From assembly GCA_023078555.1 (NCBI GenBank), contig CM041199.1:1858601-1922600 (forward strand): a DNA stretch of 64,000 nt, read 5' to 3'. The notes below the pieces were generated by a model. It searched no databases, had not been told where the DNA came from, and worked only from the letters and a program-made list of their open reading frames with translations. The translations under genes and the position numbers were made by a program. The stretch comes from Ulva prolifera (taxonomy: Eukaryota > Chlorophyta > Ulvophyceae > Ulvales > Ulvaceae). Shown here piece after piece: positions 9,720 to 21,429 of the stretch (positions are counted from its first letter, which is position 1; the number at the start of each line of letters is the position of its first letter).

Positions 9720-11915
9720 ATGCTGCACCCGGTGCTAGTGGTGCGGGACCTGCAGGAGGCGCAGGCCTTCTATGCGGACGTCCTCAGCATGCAGACGCTG
9801 CGGTACCGCTCCTTCCCCGACGGCTCCGCCAACGGCTTCTCCGGTGCGCACAAGCCCTCCCCCCCCCCCCCCTCCCCCCTCCGCCTGTGTCTTTGATTAC
9901 GACCACGCCGGCAGTGACTTGCCGCCGCATCTGTGCTTGCGTTTGTGCCCCGGGGCCTCTGTGCATGCACTATGCCAGTCACAAGAGCCATGGAGAGCAC
10001 AGTGATGGAGCGTGTGAAAGCACTGCCCAGACGAATCCTCTGGCCCCGTAGCAGTGCTCACGTCATACCCTCTTTGGTGGGGAGTGTTGTTCCATCATCG
10101 CCGTTCTGACCCCGATCGGGGTGGATCTGAATGCCATTCCGGCCCCATGTGGGGGTGGCGTTTGGGTCCTGGTAGCAGGAAGGTGTCGCTGCACGTTTGT
10201 GACGTTCAGGGCATATAGTGCCAATCAATCAGGAATTGTCGGATGTAATTCCACCCGACGACCCGGCGGTGCTGCGCAGGGTACCTCCCGGAGGAGAAGG
10301 GCATGGCGTTTGAGCTGGTGCAGAAGGCAGCGCCGCCCGCGGTCCGTGTCGGCAGCGGCTTCCGGCACTTCACCGTGGCCGTGCCGAGCATCGAGGCGGC
10401 GCTGCAGCGCGCGAGCGCCCGCGGCGCCGAACTTGTCGAGGGCTCCGGCTGGGAGGCCGGGGAGGTGTACATCCGGGTGCGGCCCCTGCCCCTCATCTGC
10501 TGGCTGTCTGCTTTCCGCTCTGCTTGCTGCTCTGCGCGCTGAGCTGCTTGCTGCTCTGCTTTCCGCTCTTCTTGCTGCTCTGCGCGCTGAGCTGCTTGCT
10601 GCTCTGCTTTCCGCTCTGCTTGCTGGCCCACTTCCTGATACGATTGGGTCACTCAGTTTGGGTGTGCGGGCGATTGTTCATGCTTTTGATTGCAATGCCG
10701 GGTAGCATGCTCCTGTCCTCTGCCATAGATACGCGGTCCAAAGTCTTTCAAATCTGTTGATAGTTGCGGATCTTCCTGCCCGTGCAGCAGAAGCGTAAGC
10801 GGTCACTACCCAACGCACATGGCTACGTCTTCATGCATACTGTAGCAGGTGTAGAGCGTCGTTCCAAGCCGCGCAGACGGCCAGAACGATGAATCGGCCG
10901 AAACGATGACACGGTGTCCCAGCCGGCGCTGCCCGGGACATCGGTGCGTTGACTGCATCGCCACCGTGCAGGACCCTAGTGGCTATCTGTGGGAGGTGAC
11001 GCCGCTGATGTCCCCGACCACGGAGCCCGTGCGCGAAATCAACCTCCTCGTCAGCAACCTCGCGGCGAGCACGCGCTTCTACTGTGACCTCCTCGGCATG
11101 AGCGTCGTGCAGGAGGAGAACTGCGACGACTACAACCGCGTGCGCCCTGCTCCGCCGTATCGAACACGCCTCTTGACGCCCCCTGTAGCCACACAGGCCC
11201 ATGTACCCGCCGTCAGCGACTGTGCGTGTGGGGATTGTGTTGACAGGCTCTGGGCTGAACTGGCGCAGGTGCCAGCCGGTGTGGCTTCGAGCGGGATTGC
11301 ATCACCACCAGCGGCCGCATGTACCCTGACCGGCATTGTGTGGCTGCCCCGCGGTGTGTGGGGGAGCGCCTGCCGGGGGAGCACCTGTGTGTGGCTGTAG
11401 TGCCGTCCATGTGATATGCCACGACATGCCGGCGGCGGTGTTTGCGTGTCTCAAGCAGGGGCCCCCTCGAGGAGCACGATCCGGGGAAGCGATTCATCCA
11501 CGCCCCTCCTCTTTCTTGAAAAGAGCGGTGAGAGTCGCTGCGGATGTTGCTGCAGGTTTACGTGTGCTGGGGCCGCCGGCCGGCAAACACCCTGCTCGCG
11601 CTGACTCAGCCGAAGCAGCAACCAGCCACCCCCATCGACCGCGGCTCCGAAGCGTACATCCAAGTCGCCGTATCGTCCAACGACATATATCGCACGACCG
11701 AGGATGTGCGGGCAGGTGGCGGGAAGGTGCTCCGCGAGCCGTCGCCGGTGCCGGGCATCGGCACGAAGGTCGCCAAGGTCGCCGACCCCGACGGCTGGGT
11801 GACCGCCCTCGTAGACACCGCCGACTTCAACGGGGAACTCTGCAAGGCCGGCTCCGGGAGTGAGGCCGTCTGCGGCTCCCCTGACACTCCTCCAGAGCCC
11901 TCACCATCCTCCTGA
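9720..11915 (+). CDS. Two-domain glyoxalase I (lactoylglutathione lyase), five exons
   Basis: Likely lactoylglutathione lyase, which isomerises the methylglyoxal-glutathione hemithioacetal to S-lactoylglutathione. Exons: 9720-9843, 10280-10476, 10972-11139, about 11459-11527, and about 11610-11915, giving roughly 287 residues, the size of plant tandem-domain enzymes. Domain 1 carries all four expected metal ligands: His3 (MLHPVLVV), Glu53 (MAFELV), His71 (FRHFTVAV) and Glu115 (YLWEV). Domain 2 starts at REINLLVSN and ends with AYIQVAVSSNDIYRT and DPDGW, as in plant proteins. It lacks the His ligands, so domain 1 is the probable active site. Exon 4 is the weak point: canonical sites keep phase 0, but the frame reading TIRGSDSSTPLLFLEKS looks more family-like and would need a GC donor after exon 3 and an exon 5 start at 11626. 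No targeting peptide is visible at this start. Confidence 0.85.
10510..10626. repeat. 48-bp tandem repeat, 2.4 copies, in an intron
   Basis: Units begin at 10510, 10558 and 10606 with GCTTTCCGCTCT and are nearly identical. They lie within intron 2 of the glyoxalase gene, just after its donor. Confidence 0.9.
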
Positions 11916-14109
11916 GCGTCCACAGGTCCACATCTCGACCGGCGTGTGCCCAGGATTGCTGGTGCCCCTGCTGGTGTCCAAGGCACTCAACGTGTCGGCT
12001 GTGGGTGCGGTGCGGTGTGGCTGAAGGTGGCTCAGCCACTGCGTTGGCGGCCGTGCGCAGCACACATGCTGCGCGTGCTGGCCTGGTGGGTGGACAGCGC
12101 ATGCATGCTCGTGTGGGCCGCAGCTCTGCATTGTACCCGGCTAACAGTGCTTGTACAGATGAATTCAGGGTGTGCGCTGCCTGTAGACACTCGGTGTCAG
12201 CACCACGGTGGGGGCTAGGGTACGAGACTTTTCTGTGTTGGGAGCGACCGTGTTGATGCTGTTATGTCCGTTTGCAGCGGTGGAAGGACACGCAGAGATG
12301 TATTGCGGGAATTTCGGAACAACCAAAGGTGGGGGCCAACATGGCCTTGCAGCCAAGGCAAGCCGGCATTAACGCCTGCCTTTGCGCGTGCCGGTAAACC
12401 ATGACTCTGGACTGCTTGGTGGTTGCAGCGCGGCCGCCATGCACTTCAGATTGTTGGTGTGTGACTGTGGCGGCGAAGGCTGGTGAGGGTGGAGAATCTC
12501 CCGTGTGCACCACAGGTCAATGTCCAATAGGATACCGCTCAGTAAATGTAGATTTACTTTACTTTACTTTACAGGAGTGTAAGGGGGGTCCGGTGCCAAA
12601 TTCTGCTGTGCCGGCTGCTCTGGGCACTGCATGGGAGGGGCGCCACCAGTCCTCGCCGCCAAGGCGCCTCCTATAGTTTCGTCGATGTTTTCCGTGTTTG
12701 TGTGCGTGTGTGTGTCTGTGTTTGCGTTGTGGCTCTCCGTTGCCTCTGGCTTCACAGCTGCCGCGGTGGCGGAGGCGGTGATTCGGCGCCGTGGTTCCAA
12801 CGCATTTTGGCGCGTGGTGTCACAGTCAGCGCATGTACTGCCAAGGCGGCCTCTAGTGCTGCATGGCCACGGGGGCGCATAGGACTGGGGTGCAGTCATG
12901 CATGTTGTGTGCACGGTGCCGATAAAGCTGCAGCAGCCGTACTCAGTTGCCGGAGCTGGCGTGTGGAGATCAATCCCGGGTCACCTGTAGCGGCGAGCTG
13001 ACGCAGCAGTTCTAGGTGGATGAACAGTGTGATTTGAGCAAGGGGGCAGTTGCGTCAATTGAGTCGGTGGTCCATGACGGGGCATGGCAGATTGTGTGTC
13101 AATGCAGCGCCAAATTGTAACAGCAGCTTCGTTACACACATTGCAAGGTGGGAACTTCTTGATATCTACGGGCAGACGTCCATCCAGTCATCGCAGGATC
13201 AGCTGCGCTGCAGTGTACATGCATCACCGCACCAAGCAGGCTACCACATACCACACAAGGTACCCTGACACAGCTAACGCAATGGTTCAGATGGTGAATT
13301 ACAGAAACACGCATGATCAGTGGGCTCAGACCATTGCACAGCGCAAACCTCACGTAGAACCCGGCACGCCCATCTCTGAGAATCAGCAACACCGACACCC
13401 ATTTGTGGCATCGCCGTGGCAAACACAATCGCCGTTGCCAGACACATCACCTGATCCTCAGGTCCGCTCCAGCCGGCCATCTCTAATTACACTAAAATGA
13501 TTTCGGTGTTCCGCTGTCTTATATGGAATGCTCAACAGCCCCATTCGGCGTGCTCACGGCTGGAGAGTGGACATGAGCCTTGTGCCCCGAGGCCACGTCG
13601 GTGGTTCTGAGGGCACTGGTAAGCAGGAACACCATAGTACAATTGCATAGCAGCTGCGATGATTCATCGCTGGGTTGATCTGGTACTACGGCGGGATTCA
13701 ACATTCGTTTTCATCTGTAGCAAACTTCAAACTTGAGCCTGGCCTCCATCACTTCATCTCAGCGCAGCGGACGAGCCGGAGGCCTCCTGTCTCGGGGGCC
13801 GCCAGCGAGCCTCTACCTCTGCTGCTCACATGCGCCCGCCTCAACGCCCGCCTCGCCGCCTCTGCCTACATAACACATGCGCCTGCGGGGAAGCAGGTCA
13901 CCATCCCACCGCTCCGAGCTGCTCCGGCCACTGGCCGAGGGCCGCAACCACATCTCGAATCACATTGTCGGACCCTGCATAATCCGGCATGTGCATCTCA
14001 GTCACACCCGGCGCAGTGATGCACCGCGACGTAGGCTGCACGCACCAAACTCAACACTCCTCATGGTAGCCGGTGCATGTCGGTACTGAAAAACATGCGT
14101 GAGGTCTCC
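11916..14109. other. No gene recognised; one SINE-like copy
   Basis: Overlapping frames on both strands have no recognisable motif. The stretch contains the (TTTAC)n-tail element at 12508-12572 and a short GT-rich tract near 12700. Confidence 0.5.
12508..12572 (+). mobile_element. SINE-like (TTTAC)n-tail element
   Basis: This is one of the clearest copies: GTCAATGTCCAATAGGATAC, GCTCAGTAAATG, then GATTTAC followed by three more TTTAC units. Left of the shared part the sequence differs from the other copies, so the 5' boundary is uncertain. Confidence 0.65.
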
Positions 14110-15425
14110 TCAATGACACAGGCGCTTGCCCATGGCAGCGACAGGCACGTCAGCCTGAGAGAGTCCAGACGCAGATACCCTACTGACACAGACAGGCGAG
14201 AAGAACAAGCTGCACACATTGAGCACTGCGGCCGCTTCGGCACCAGCAGCAGGGCAGCCAGTGTAGCTCAGAGTCGAAGAGGCCGCACCTTCCCGCGACA
14301 GGCCCAGCCCCTCCCGTACATACACTTCCCCGTCTCGATCTGCAGACCCAAACTCTCCAGCGCCGCGGTACCTCCCGGCCCGCACCACCCGCGACGCGAC
14401 CTCCACACCCCGGCGGCTGCTCCGCCCGGACGCCGAGGCGGCCCCCGCCGGCCGGCCGCCGGCGCGGGCCGCTACGCGGCGGTCTCGCCGCAGCTGCTGC
14501 TCGCGCCCCCCGGCCCGCGCGTCCGCGGCCGCGGCGTGCCGCGGCATCGCGGCCACGCCCTCGGCGTCGCGCCGCAGGGCCGCGCCCCCCGCGGCGGCGC
14601 CGGCGCCGAGCCCGGCCGCGAGCTCGAGCACGTCCTCGCGGTTCGCGGCCCCGAACCTGTGCATGCGCACCATCTGCGCGCCGGGGTGCGGCCGCCGGAG
14701 GCGCGGCGATGGGCTCGCGGCGGTGATCGCTTTGTTGAGCGTCTCCAGGACCTGCACCCACAGGCTTGTCTCAGCCCCCGCCATGTAGGCCATGCAGCTT
14801 TCGTAGAACCACAACGATTGGGCGAGGATCCACTCGGCTGCGGGCTGGTAAATGGCTCCAGATGTAGCCACATGTGGTGATGCCACTCCGCAAACACACC
14901 ATGACGATCGACCACCTATGCTGCCCAGCGAGCCTGTATGTGAAAAGCCTCTGTAGAAAAGCTGGTGTGTGACACATGGACAGGCGCAGACTGGCAGTTA
15001 GCACCGCAAGCACCGCAACCGCCTGAATGATCAACCAAGCCACCCCCCACGCCACCAGGCTTTGCTTTGCACACAAGTGATACACACACTCGATGTGACA
15101 CACCCCAGTGCTGCGCCAGTCCACCGAAGCAGGGCCAGGCGTGGCTTGGGTGTCACAGTTCCCGACACACAACAAGAGGGGCGGAGAGGTAGGGGCCAGG
15201 TGGGGCGGACCTCTGCTTGGGAGTTGTCTGCCGCGACGGCACGGGCACGCTGGCGGTCCTGCTCGCCACTCGGCAGGGCCGCGACGGCCGCGGCGAGCGC
15301 GTCGCGCAGCAGCGGCACCCGCAGCGGGGGGTGCGTCGGGGTGGTTCGGCACAGCGGGCACACGAGGCGACCCCGCCGCTGCGCCTGGAAGGCCTTGAGG
15401 ATGCAGCCGGCGCAGTACGAGTGAC
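14110..15425 (-). CDS. RING-finger protein (partial model), probable E3 ubiquitin ligase
   Basis: The exon at 15425-15211 begins inside a RING finger: GHSYCAGCI, then a linker, then LVCPLCR. These are the C-x-H-x2-C-x2-C region and final CPxC pair of a C3HC4 RING. It ends DNSQAE at a GT donor in phase 0. The next exon starts at 14844 in phase 0 with PAAEWILAQSLW and continues through ETSLWVQVLETLNKAI and an Ala/Arg-rich stretch. Its 3' end is uncertain, with a possible donor near 14372 or a stop at 14110. The exon with the first zinc-binding cysteines must lie above 15425 and I could not find it. Family knowledge suggests an E3 ligase; the C-terminal part resembles nothing I recognise. Long antisense frames over the GC-rich exon are shadows. 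Confidence 0.55.
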
Positions 15426-16404
15426 CTGCACGAGCACAACCCGTGGTCAGTGTAGGGCTCGGTCAACTGATGCGGAACGACTCGTCCGCTGGATCTTCAT
15501 TTGTACCAAGTGTGGCCGTTACGCAATTGCCGACTGCGGCCGTGGTCACAGAGACCAGCCCAGCTGACCGCGCACGACGGCATGGCTGATTTACAGGTCG
15601 CATGCATGTACATGCTGCGGTGCGCTGGGCGAGCGGCACAGGGCCAGTCGCTGCACCGCAGCCGCGGGCGCACTGCGCCGCACGCTCACGGTGCCGCATG
15701 CACGCTGCGTGCAGCCTGGCGTTGCAGCATGGCCATGTAGTAAACGTAAAGTCAATCTGGATGTGGGCTCACGGGAGGCGCCACAGGCGCACGTGCATGG
15801 AGCGGCCGAATCGACGTGCGGGTTGACAGTCCCAGGGCCAAGTCTAGTCAAGGCATGTACAGTCAAATGAATCATCACTTGCGGAGCCGTGGGGGGCGTG
15901 CGGTGGTGGGCCTGCCCCTGGCTCTTCCCCGAGGTGGCGTGGCACTGCAGCGCTGTCAGAACACCATGACTGATTCACCATGCCTTCGCATCGAATTTGT
16001 ATCTATGTACCAGATTGATCCCGCAGAGGACTGCCCATGGAGTGTAGAGGTGGCAGCAGGAGCACTGAATGTGTCTGAGTAGCCCGTCTCGCTCTGTAGG
16101 AGCACCGGCCACACACCCAAGGCCTGGCTGGGCCGGACATTCCCCCCACGGGTGGTTCGACTCACTATTGTGATATTGTGCGCAACTGAATGCCAGGTGT
16201 GTACAGCAAGTGGTTACGTCACAACAGCATCACATCCAATGTGGTGAACATGGACGGAGGAGATTCATAGGCGGAGCAGCATGACAGCCTGCTCTGTTAC
16301 GCTGCACTGAATGTGTGTCAGATTGCAGCTGGCAAAGTCACCACATGTACATAATTACACATTGAATTTGGTTACATAAAGACGTCCAAGTCAGCATGCT
16401 CACA
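15426..16404. other. No gene recognised
   Basis: This gap should contain the 5' exons of the RING gene, but no frame shows a CxxC start of a RING finger with a compatible phase. Nothing else was seen. Confidence 0.4.
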
Positions 16405-17378
16405 TCATGACACCTGCTGCAGGAGGTCATACAACTTTGCAATGATTTCAGGATTCGGCAAACTGACAGGAGGTGTCTGGGACGCACCGCATGGGACTAG
16501 TGACACAGGTCCACAAAGGATGTCCGTACAGATGGGGCACTCAAACTCACAGCCGGCCTGTTGGGGAGCGGTGTGTAGAGGATTCTTAGTTGCTTTACAG
16601 GGCTCTGAACACGTTTCTCCTTGGTGTGCGCTGGCCTGAGCTGCGCCGATCTGCAATCATTAAACGGTGACTAATGCGGGGCCAACAGCGGCAAAGTGCC
16701 CATCCTGGCAATGCACGAGACAACTGCGCTAGATCAGCGCGCAGTACCTGAAGAGAGGAATCATGGCGTCCACTGTCGTCACCATCAAGCCCATCTGAGG
16801 TTGTGAGGTCTATTGCGGTGCCAGCGCTGTGTTGGGCGTGCATAGGCGGATGTTGCGCAACAACGTACAGAAATGGATTCGGAACGGCCTGCCCATCCTT
16901 GCCGACCTCGGCAGCCCCGCCAAAGCTGATAACATCTCCTTGATTTATTTGCTGCCAGATATTTGAATGGATGCGGGATCCATTGACACTGCACGCTCGC
17001 GCACCGTCAGCGCGCTGCACTCGCACGCAAAGCGGTCTGCAGAACCATATGCGGCATACGATTACTTGAGAAAGAAACATCGGAGAGATATTCTGTGTGG
17101 CCAGTTGTTCTTATGTGGCATCGCAAAGATGCGCACTAGGTCCCGTTCATGCTGCCTCTGTCCTGGATGCTGAGCTTGCCTTCCCGAACAGCAAACTCCG
17201 CGTGCACTCTGGATACCATCGCAGGCATATCTTCACTGTCAAGTTGTAGATCACTGTTTCCATCTCGTCCAACAATTAACGAACGCGAGCTCGACAGGAT
17301 ACCGTTTAGGTCAGCGCTACCTGGAGCCTGACCTCTGGGGCCATCAGATTGCAAATTGATCAGGAACATCTCGTTCAC
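16405..17378 (-). CDS. FHA-domain protein with half a RING finger (RNF8/CHFR-like)
   Basis: Three exons, 17378-17137, 16988-16748 and 16650-16405, join in phase to give 242 residues; both introns are GT-AG. The FHA (phosphothreonine-binding) domain covers about residues 30-125: SLIVGRDGNSDLQL, SRVHAEFAVREGKL, then GSMNGT joined by the splice to YVNGSRI, and NQGDVISFGG. Rejoining of this signature NGTYVNG motif supports the first intron strongly. Exon 3 carries CPICTDILCGPVSLVPC (first half of a RING, Cys199, Cys202, Cys215) and then goes straight to PVSLPNPEIIAKLYDLL, which resembles sequence after a RING. The central H-x2-C and final CPxC are missing. FHA plus RING is the layout of RNF8 and CHFR, ubiquitin ligases of DNA damage and mitotic checkpoints. 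Ligase activity is doubtful here. The start is the first Met. Confidence 0.75.
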
Positions 17379-20300
17379 ACGAAGCTCACATTTTTCTGTT
17401 CAGAATATGGTTGCACCAAGAAGTAATGAACGCTCCAAGTGAAAATGCCAGTTGGTGTCGAGCAACAAGAAACAGCGTGGCCGCTCGCCCATGGACGCTT
17501 GGAAGTGCAGCTGTAATTACACGGTATGTACTCCGGTGGCGTGAACAATGCTCGTTTTTTCTCGGCTGAGCAGCTCGATCCGTGATGCGATAGTGACATG
17601 TCACCGGCCACTTCTCGTCACGCGCCATTCGTGCGCATAGCGATGTCCTTCGCTCAGAACTTCATGCAGCGATAACCTCATCACGACACCGAAACGAGGA
17701 GAGGTTTATAGCTTGTTTGAGTAACTCAGTCGTTCCTAATGGATGTGGCAATGCACGCATGCTAAACAAAGGCTCACAATGGCGGACTTCGCTTATCAAC
17801 CCGCAACATTGCAGTGATGGGAGCCCGAAGACAGCTTCGACGCGTGAATCTCCGTAATTGGTGAACTATGGCCTGCAAGAAATAATATTGTCGTCCCTGT
17901 TTCCTCGACGATGCTCAACGTCTGGGCGGGCGCCAACACCATGGCTTTGCTCGGGGACTCACATCGTGGGTCTCGTTCCCCTGTGGCTTCCATGAAACGG
18001 CGTGACAATTTGTACGTATGACGTTCGCACGGGGTTGTCCGTAACATACCGTGTGTCAGAGCCTGAAGTCGCCCCAAACACGTTGAGCATAGGAGCAGAC
18101 TTGAGTGCCAGTCATCGACAGTGTCCATCTGCGTGCCGGCAAACAATTGTTCAGCAATACTGTGACCATGTTGAGCGATCATTGCGCTCGGAACCTGCAA
18201 ACGAGGTCGTTTACCTCACTGTGCACACGGCATGACATGTCAGACCTGACGCCGGCTGAGTCATGGCCGTGATCTCCGGGTCAACATCTAATGCCTCCCG
18301 TCACCTTGTTTCATCCTGCTTGCACGCCTGACCAGTCCCACTGCCACACTCGATGCTGTGCTGGATGCTCATAGCGCCAGCCTTACATGTCAGCTGGTCA
18401 GGAGGCTGTGCATGTGCACTGCCATGACACTCGTAGAAACACCACTCTGCCTATGAACTTTGGTGGGAAGCAAGTCTCTTGCAATGTGCACTCCGATTCG
18501 AATCAGCATCACCACATCCATCCAGACGTCATTCCGGACACCAAGGTTGCCACTGCCACACAGGCTAATGCAAACTGGCCTGCCAAATGGAAAGCATGGG
18601 TGATCCACATGGGCGCTCCGTGACAGTGCAGCACTTGCAATCATGCTGCCATACCTTAACAACAGCACCTGCCTGTACTGTAGTGCAAGCCTGACCTCGT
18701 GTTCGTGTCAAGGTCGCTGGTGGTGAAGGCGAGATGGGTCAGGTAGATTCCAGGCTGCACTGGCACCAGGTGAGTCCTTATATTACCACACCAGCTACTA
18801 GTAGCTACACCATTTCTTGACAGCGAACAACTGAGCCCATTGCCTGAATTTTTGCAGGAAATTGTGTCGTGATGATGGCAACCGCCTCAGCTGCATGACC
18901 GTGGCTATGCCATTCAAGAGAGGAGATCACCATTACATGAGCTCAGGCTATCGCATGGACAAGCCCGAAAACCAATTGTAAGGCATCACAACCACAGGCG
19001 TTACGCAGAGTCCATCTGCAGTCAACACTCAGTCCAGGGACTCATACACCACGCACACTGCAGACACCATCTCAGTGCAGATCAGCGTAATCACTTACAT
19101 ATATTACATTAGTGAACCCACAAGTCGCGGTCTACAATCCTTGTATGCCGTTGCAGGGCAGGCCACGACACACTGTCTCAGCATGGCCAGATCAACAAAT
19201 TAGACTGTAGAGTGTGGCTAGATCAAAACAACGGCTAGTACAACATGACTAGATCTACAAGTTACACACCAGATGTGCCACAAAGGGGAAAACGGGTAGT
19301 GGCGACGATGCGATGGCGATGCTGCTGTGCTCACATGGTGTGGGGGCCACGGAAGCGTAGGTCCGGTGTGTGTCAGATGCAGCCGCAGTTCCGCTGGGCA
19401 CCTCTGCATCGGCATGGCTCCCGACCCCTCTCGCTCTCCATCGCAGCAGTGCACTGCAGCGCGGACGGTGTTCAATGTACCATTCGTGCATGCCCCCGCT
19501 GCCGGGCGGGCCTCGGCCGCAACAGTCGCCTAGCAGAGTTGCAATGCTCAGCGGGCCGAACTGTGCCACACAAGGCAGTGACAGCTATGAGCAGGTGGAT
19601 AAGATGAGTCTGGTGATCATGGCAGTTGCCGCTATGCTGGCGCAAGCAAATGTATTAGCTAACCTGTGCAAAGGAACGCAAACTTGCTGGTCATGTGGAT
19701 GGCCACAATGTCTCCTGCGCCCTGTTTGGGACCCTCTCTTGAAGCTCAATGGTTGACGAGTTAGGGGTATTATTTACAACACTTGGACGTGATAGGTTCA
19801 AGCCCTATCAAGAGCAGACCTTTCTTTCAAAATAAACGTTCTTGGACCCTCTGTAGACGAGAGCACAGCCTCACGAAGCACCTGGTGCGTGGCTGCAGGG
19901 TGACCAACCGCTCATTGGTTGTGCTGAGCGTGCTAGACGTGGCCATCAGCACCGGTGCTCTGCCATACACTGGCCCGGAGATCTGGTGTTTGACCACGTG
20001 TTTGACTAGCCCCACCATCGGCCCTAGCGAGGCCGTCATCCGTTGCCATTCTACGCAAGATTTGAATTAGGTCCGTGGAGTTCTGGACAAGCACTTACAA
20101 TTGCAAATATGTGCTTTTGAATACTTTGAAAAAAATGTAAGACAAGACGCATTGCCTCCACCACATGTGCGAGAACACCCAGAATGGCGTACTGGGACAA
20201 CCCTTAGCACCTGTTACAGGTGACCTGTACTAGTGCAGGGCCTGCTCAAATCCGGACCAAATTCCCTAGGTCACAATGCTCTGTATCCTGTCTCGGCGCT

Positions 20301-21429
20301 GTGCCATGCAAAACCGCCTGGGCTCTTGAAGGGTGTCGCCCTGAAACTACATGTTACTACCGAACCACATGCAGGCATTTCCGGCAGCAGCAGTCCTGTG
20401 CACCGCTGCGGGCCGCAGCAGAAGTGTTGGGGGGGCGGGCCCGATCACTTGTGACGATTCCGAATATTCAGGTCTAATTTCTGGGTGGCAGCCCTGGAAA
20501 TACTGCCCAGCGGCCCAACACTGCACAGCAGCCTCGCGACATCGCCGTGACACCGCCCCGACGCGCCATGCCTCAGCCCCGCATTCCGAAACTCATTAGC
20601 ATACCTGTGGCGACAAGTGCGCTGCGACTATTGCCTGTGTGCAGCTGCATGCGGCCTCCCCGATGGGCCCAGGCACACTCATGGCTACATGTGGCTGCAT
20701 GTGGCTAGATGTGCAAATGCATGTCGCGCCGTCTGCGCCAGCTGTTTGCCATGACCGCTGCAGGGGAGTGTTTAGCTGGGGCTACGAGCAGCGTGTGCCT
20801 GTTCATGGCACTCTCTCTAGATCTAGGCTGTCTACCGCGTTCACATCTCGGCTCCTTCTACAGGTTCTCCTCTGTATTTGTAGAGCTGTTCCTGCGCTCC
20901 TCCCCTTGTGGATCTACACAGTGGATCCCAAATTGCCATGGCTTTACTGGACACAGCTCGGGTATTCTTGCAGGGGTCACACGACGGCGCCGCCAGCCTT
21001 CAGGGGACATGTGGAAATGGCGTCACCTCGGGACCTCACGAGACATGTCCCGCCAGCAATGCTTGCTGTTTCTGCTGGCCGGTCTCGGACACGTGGCTAC
21101 GCGGGCTCGTCTGTTTGGGGTTGGGTGTTGAGTGGCCGTGGTGCTTTGGAGCTGGGCCGCGTTGGGTGACGGGCACAAGGCGTGTTGTTGGTGCTGAGAT
21201 CCTGCACAATTCCTGCGCCGCGGTCCGCCCTTCCGGCTTTATCCTTGAAACACACTTTGGATGCCGGGCCTCACACAGCCATGCGTATCTCAGCATGCTT
21301 GCGCCGGGCCAGGGTGAATCACCACGCACGGTAATCTCTAGCCCTCTGCTCCCCTGCCCCGCCCGGACCAATTCCTCATCCGCCCCGCCATCTCTCTCAG
21401 CGGGGCGGCTGGCGCCGCTGCAATCGCGG
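17379..21429. other. Gene-poor stretch
   Basis: About 4 kb without a supportable coding region. Frames are short and motif-free. It holds the tRNA-like sequence at 19735-19816 and one reversed copy (19955-19969) of the 15-base block seen at 8777 and 9443. Confidence 0.5.
19735..19816 (+). tRNA. tRNA-like sequence, degenerate anticodon arm
   Basis: The T arm is perfect: ATAGG TTCAAGC CCTAT (19792-19808). The D arm GCTC..GAGT (19744-19761) has a GG-containing loop, and the acceptor arms (19735-19741 with 19809-19815) pair at six of seven positions. Between D and T arms no 5-bp anticodon stem with a 7-base loop can be drawn. It is therefore a tRNA pseudogene or the head of a tRNA-derived SINE rather than a working tRNA. 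Confidence 0.35.

Noticed and set aside
14077-14880. Plus-strand frame of 267 codons
   Set aside because: It is antisense to the second RING-gene exon, and its composition (Arg, Pro, Gly runs) is that of a shadow frame.
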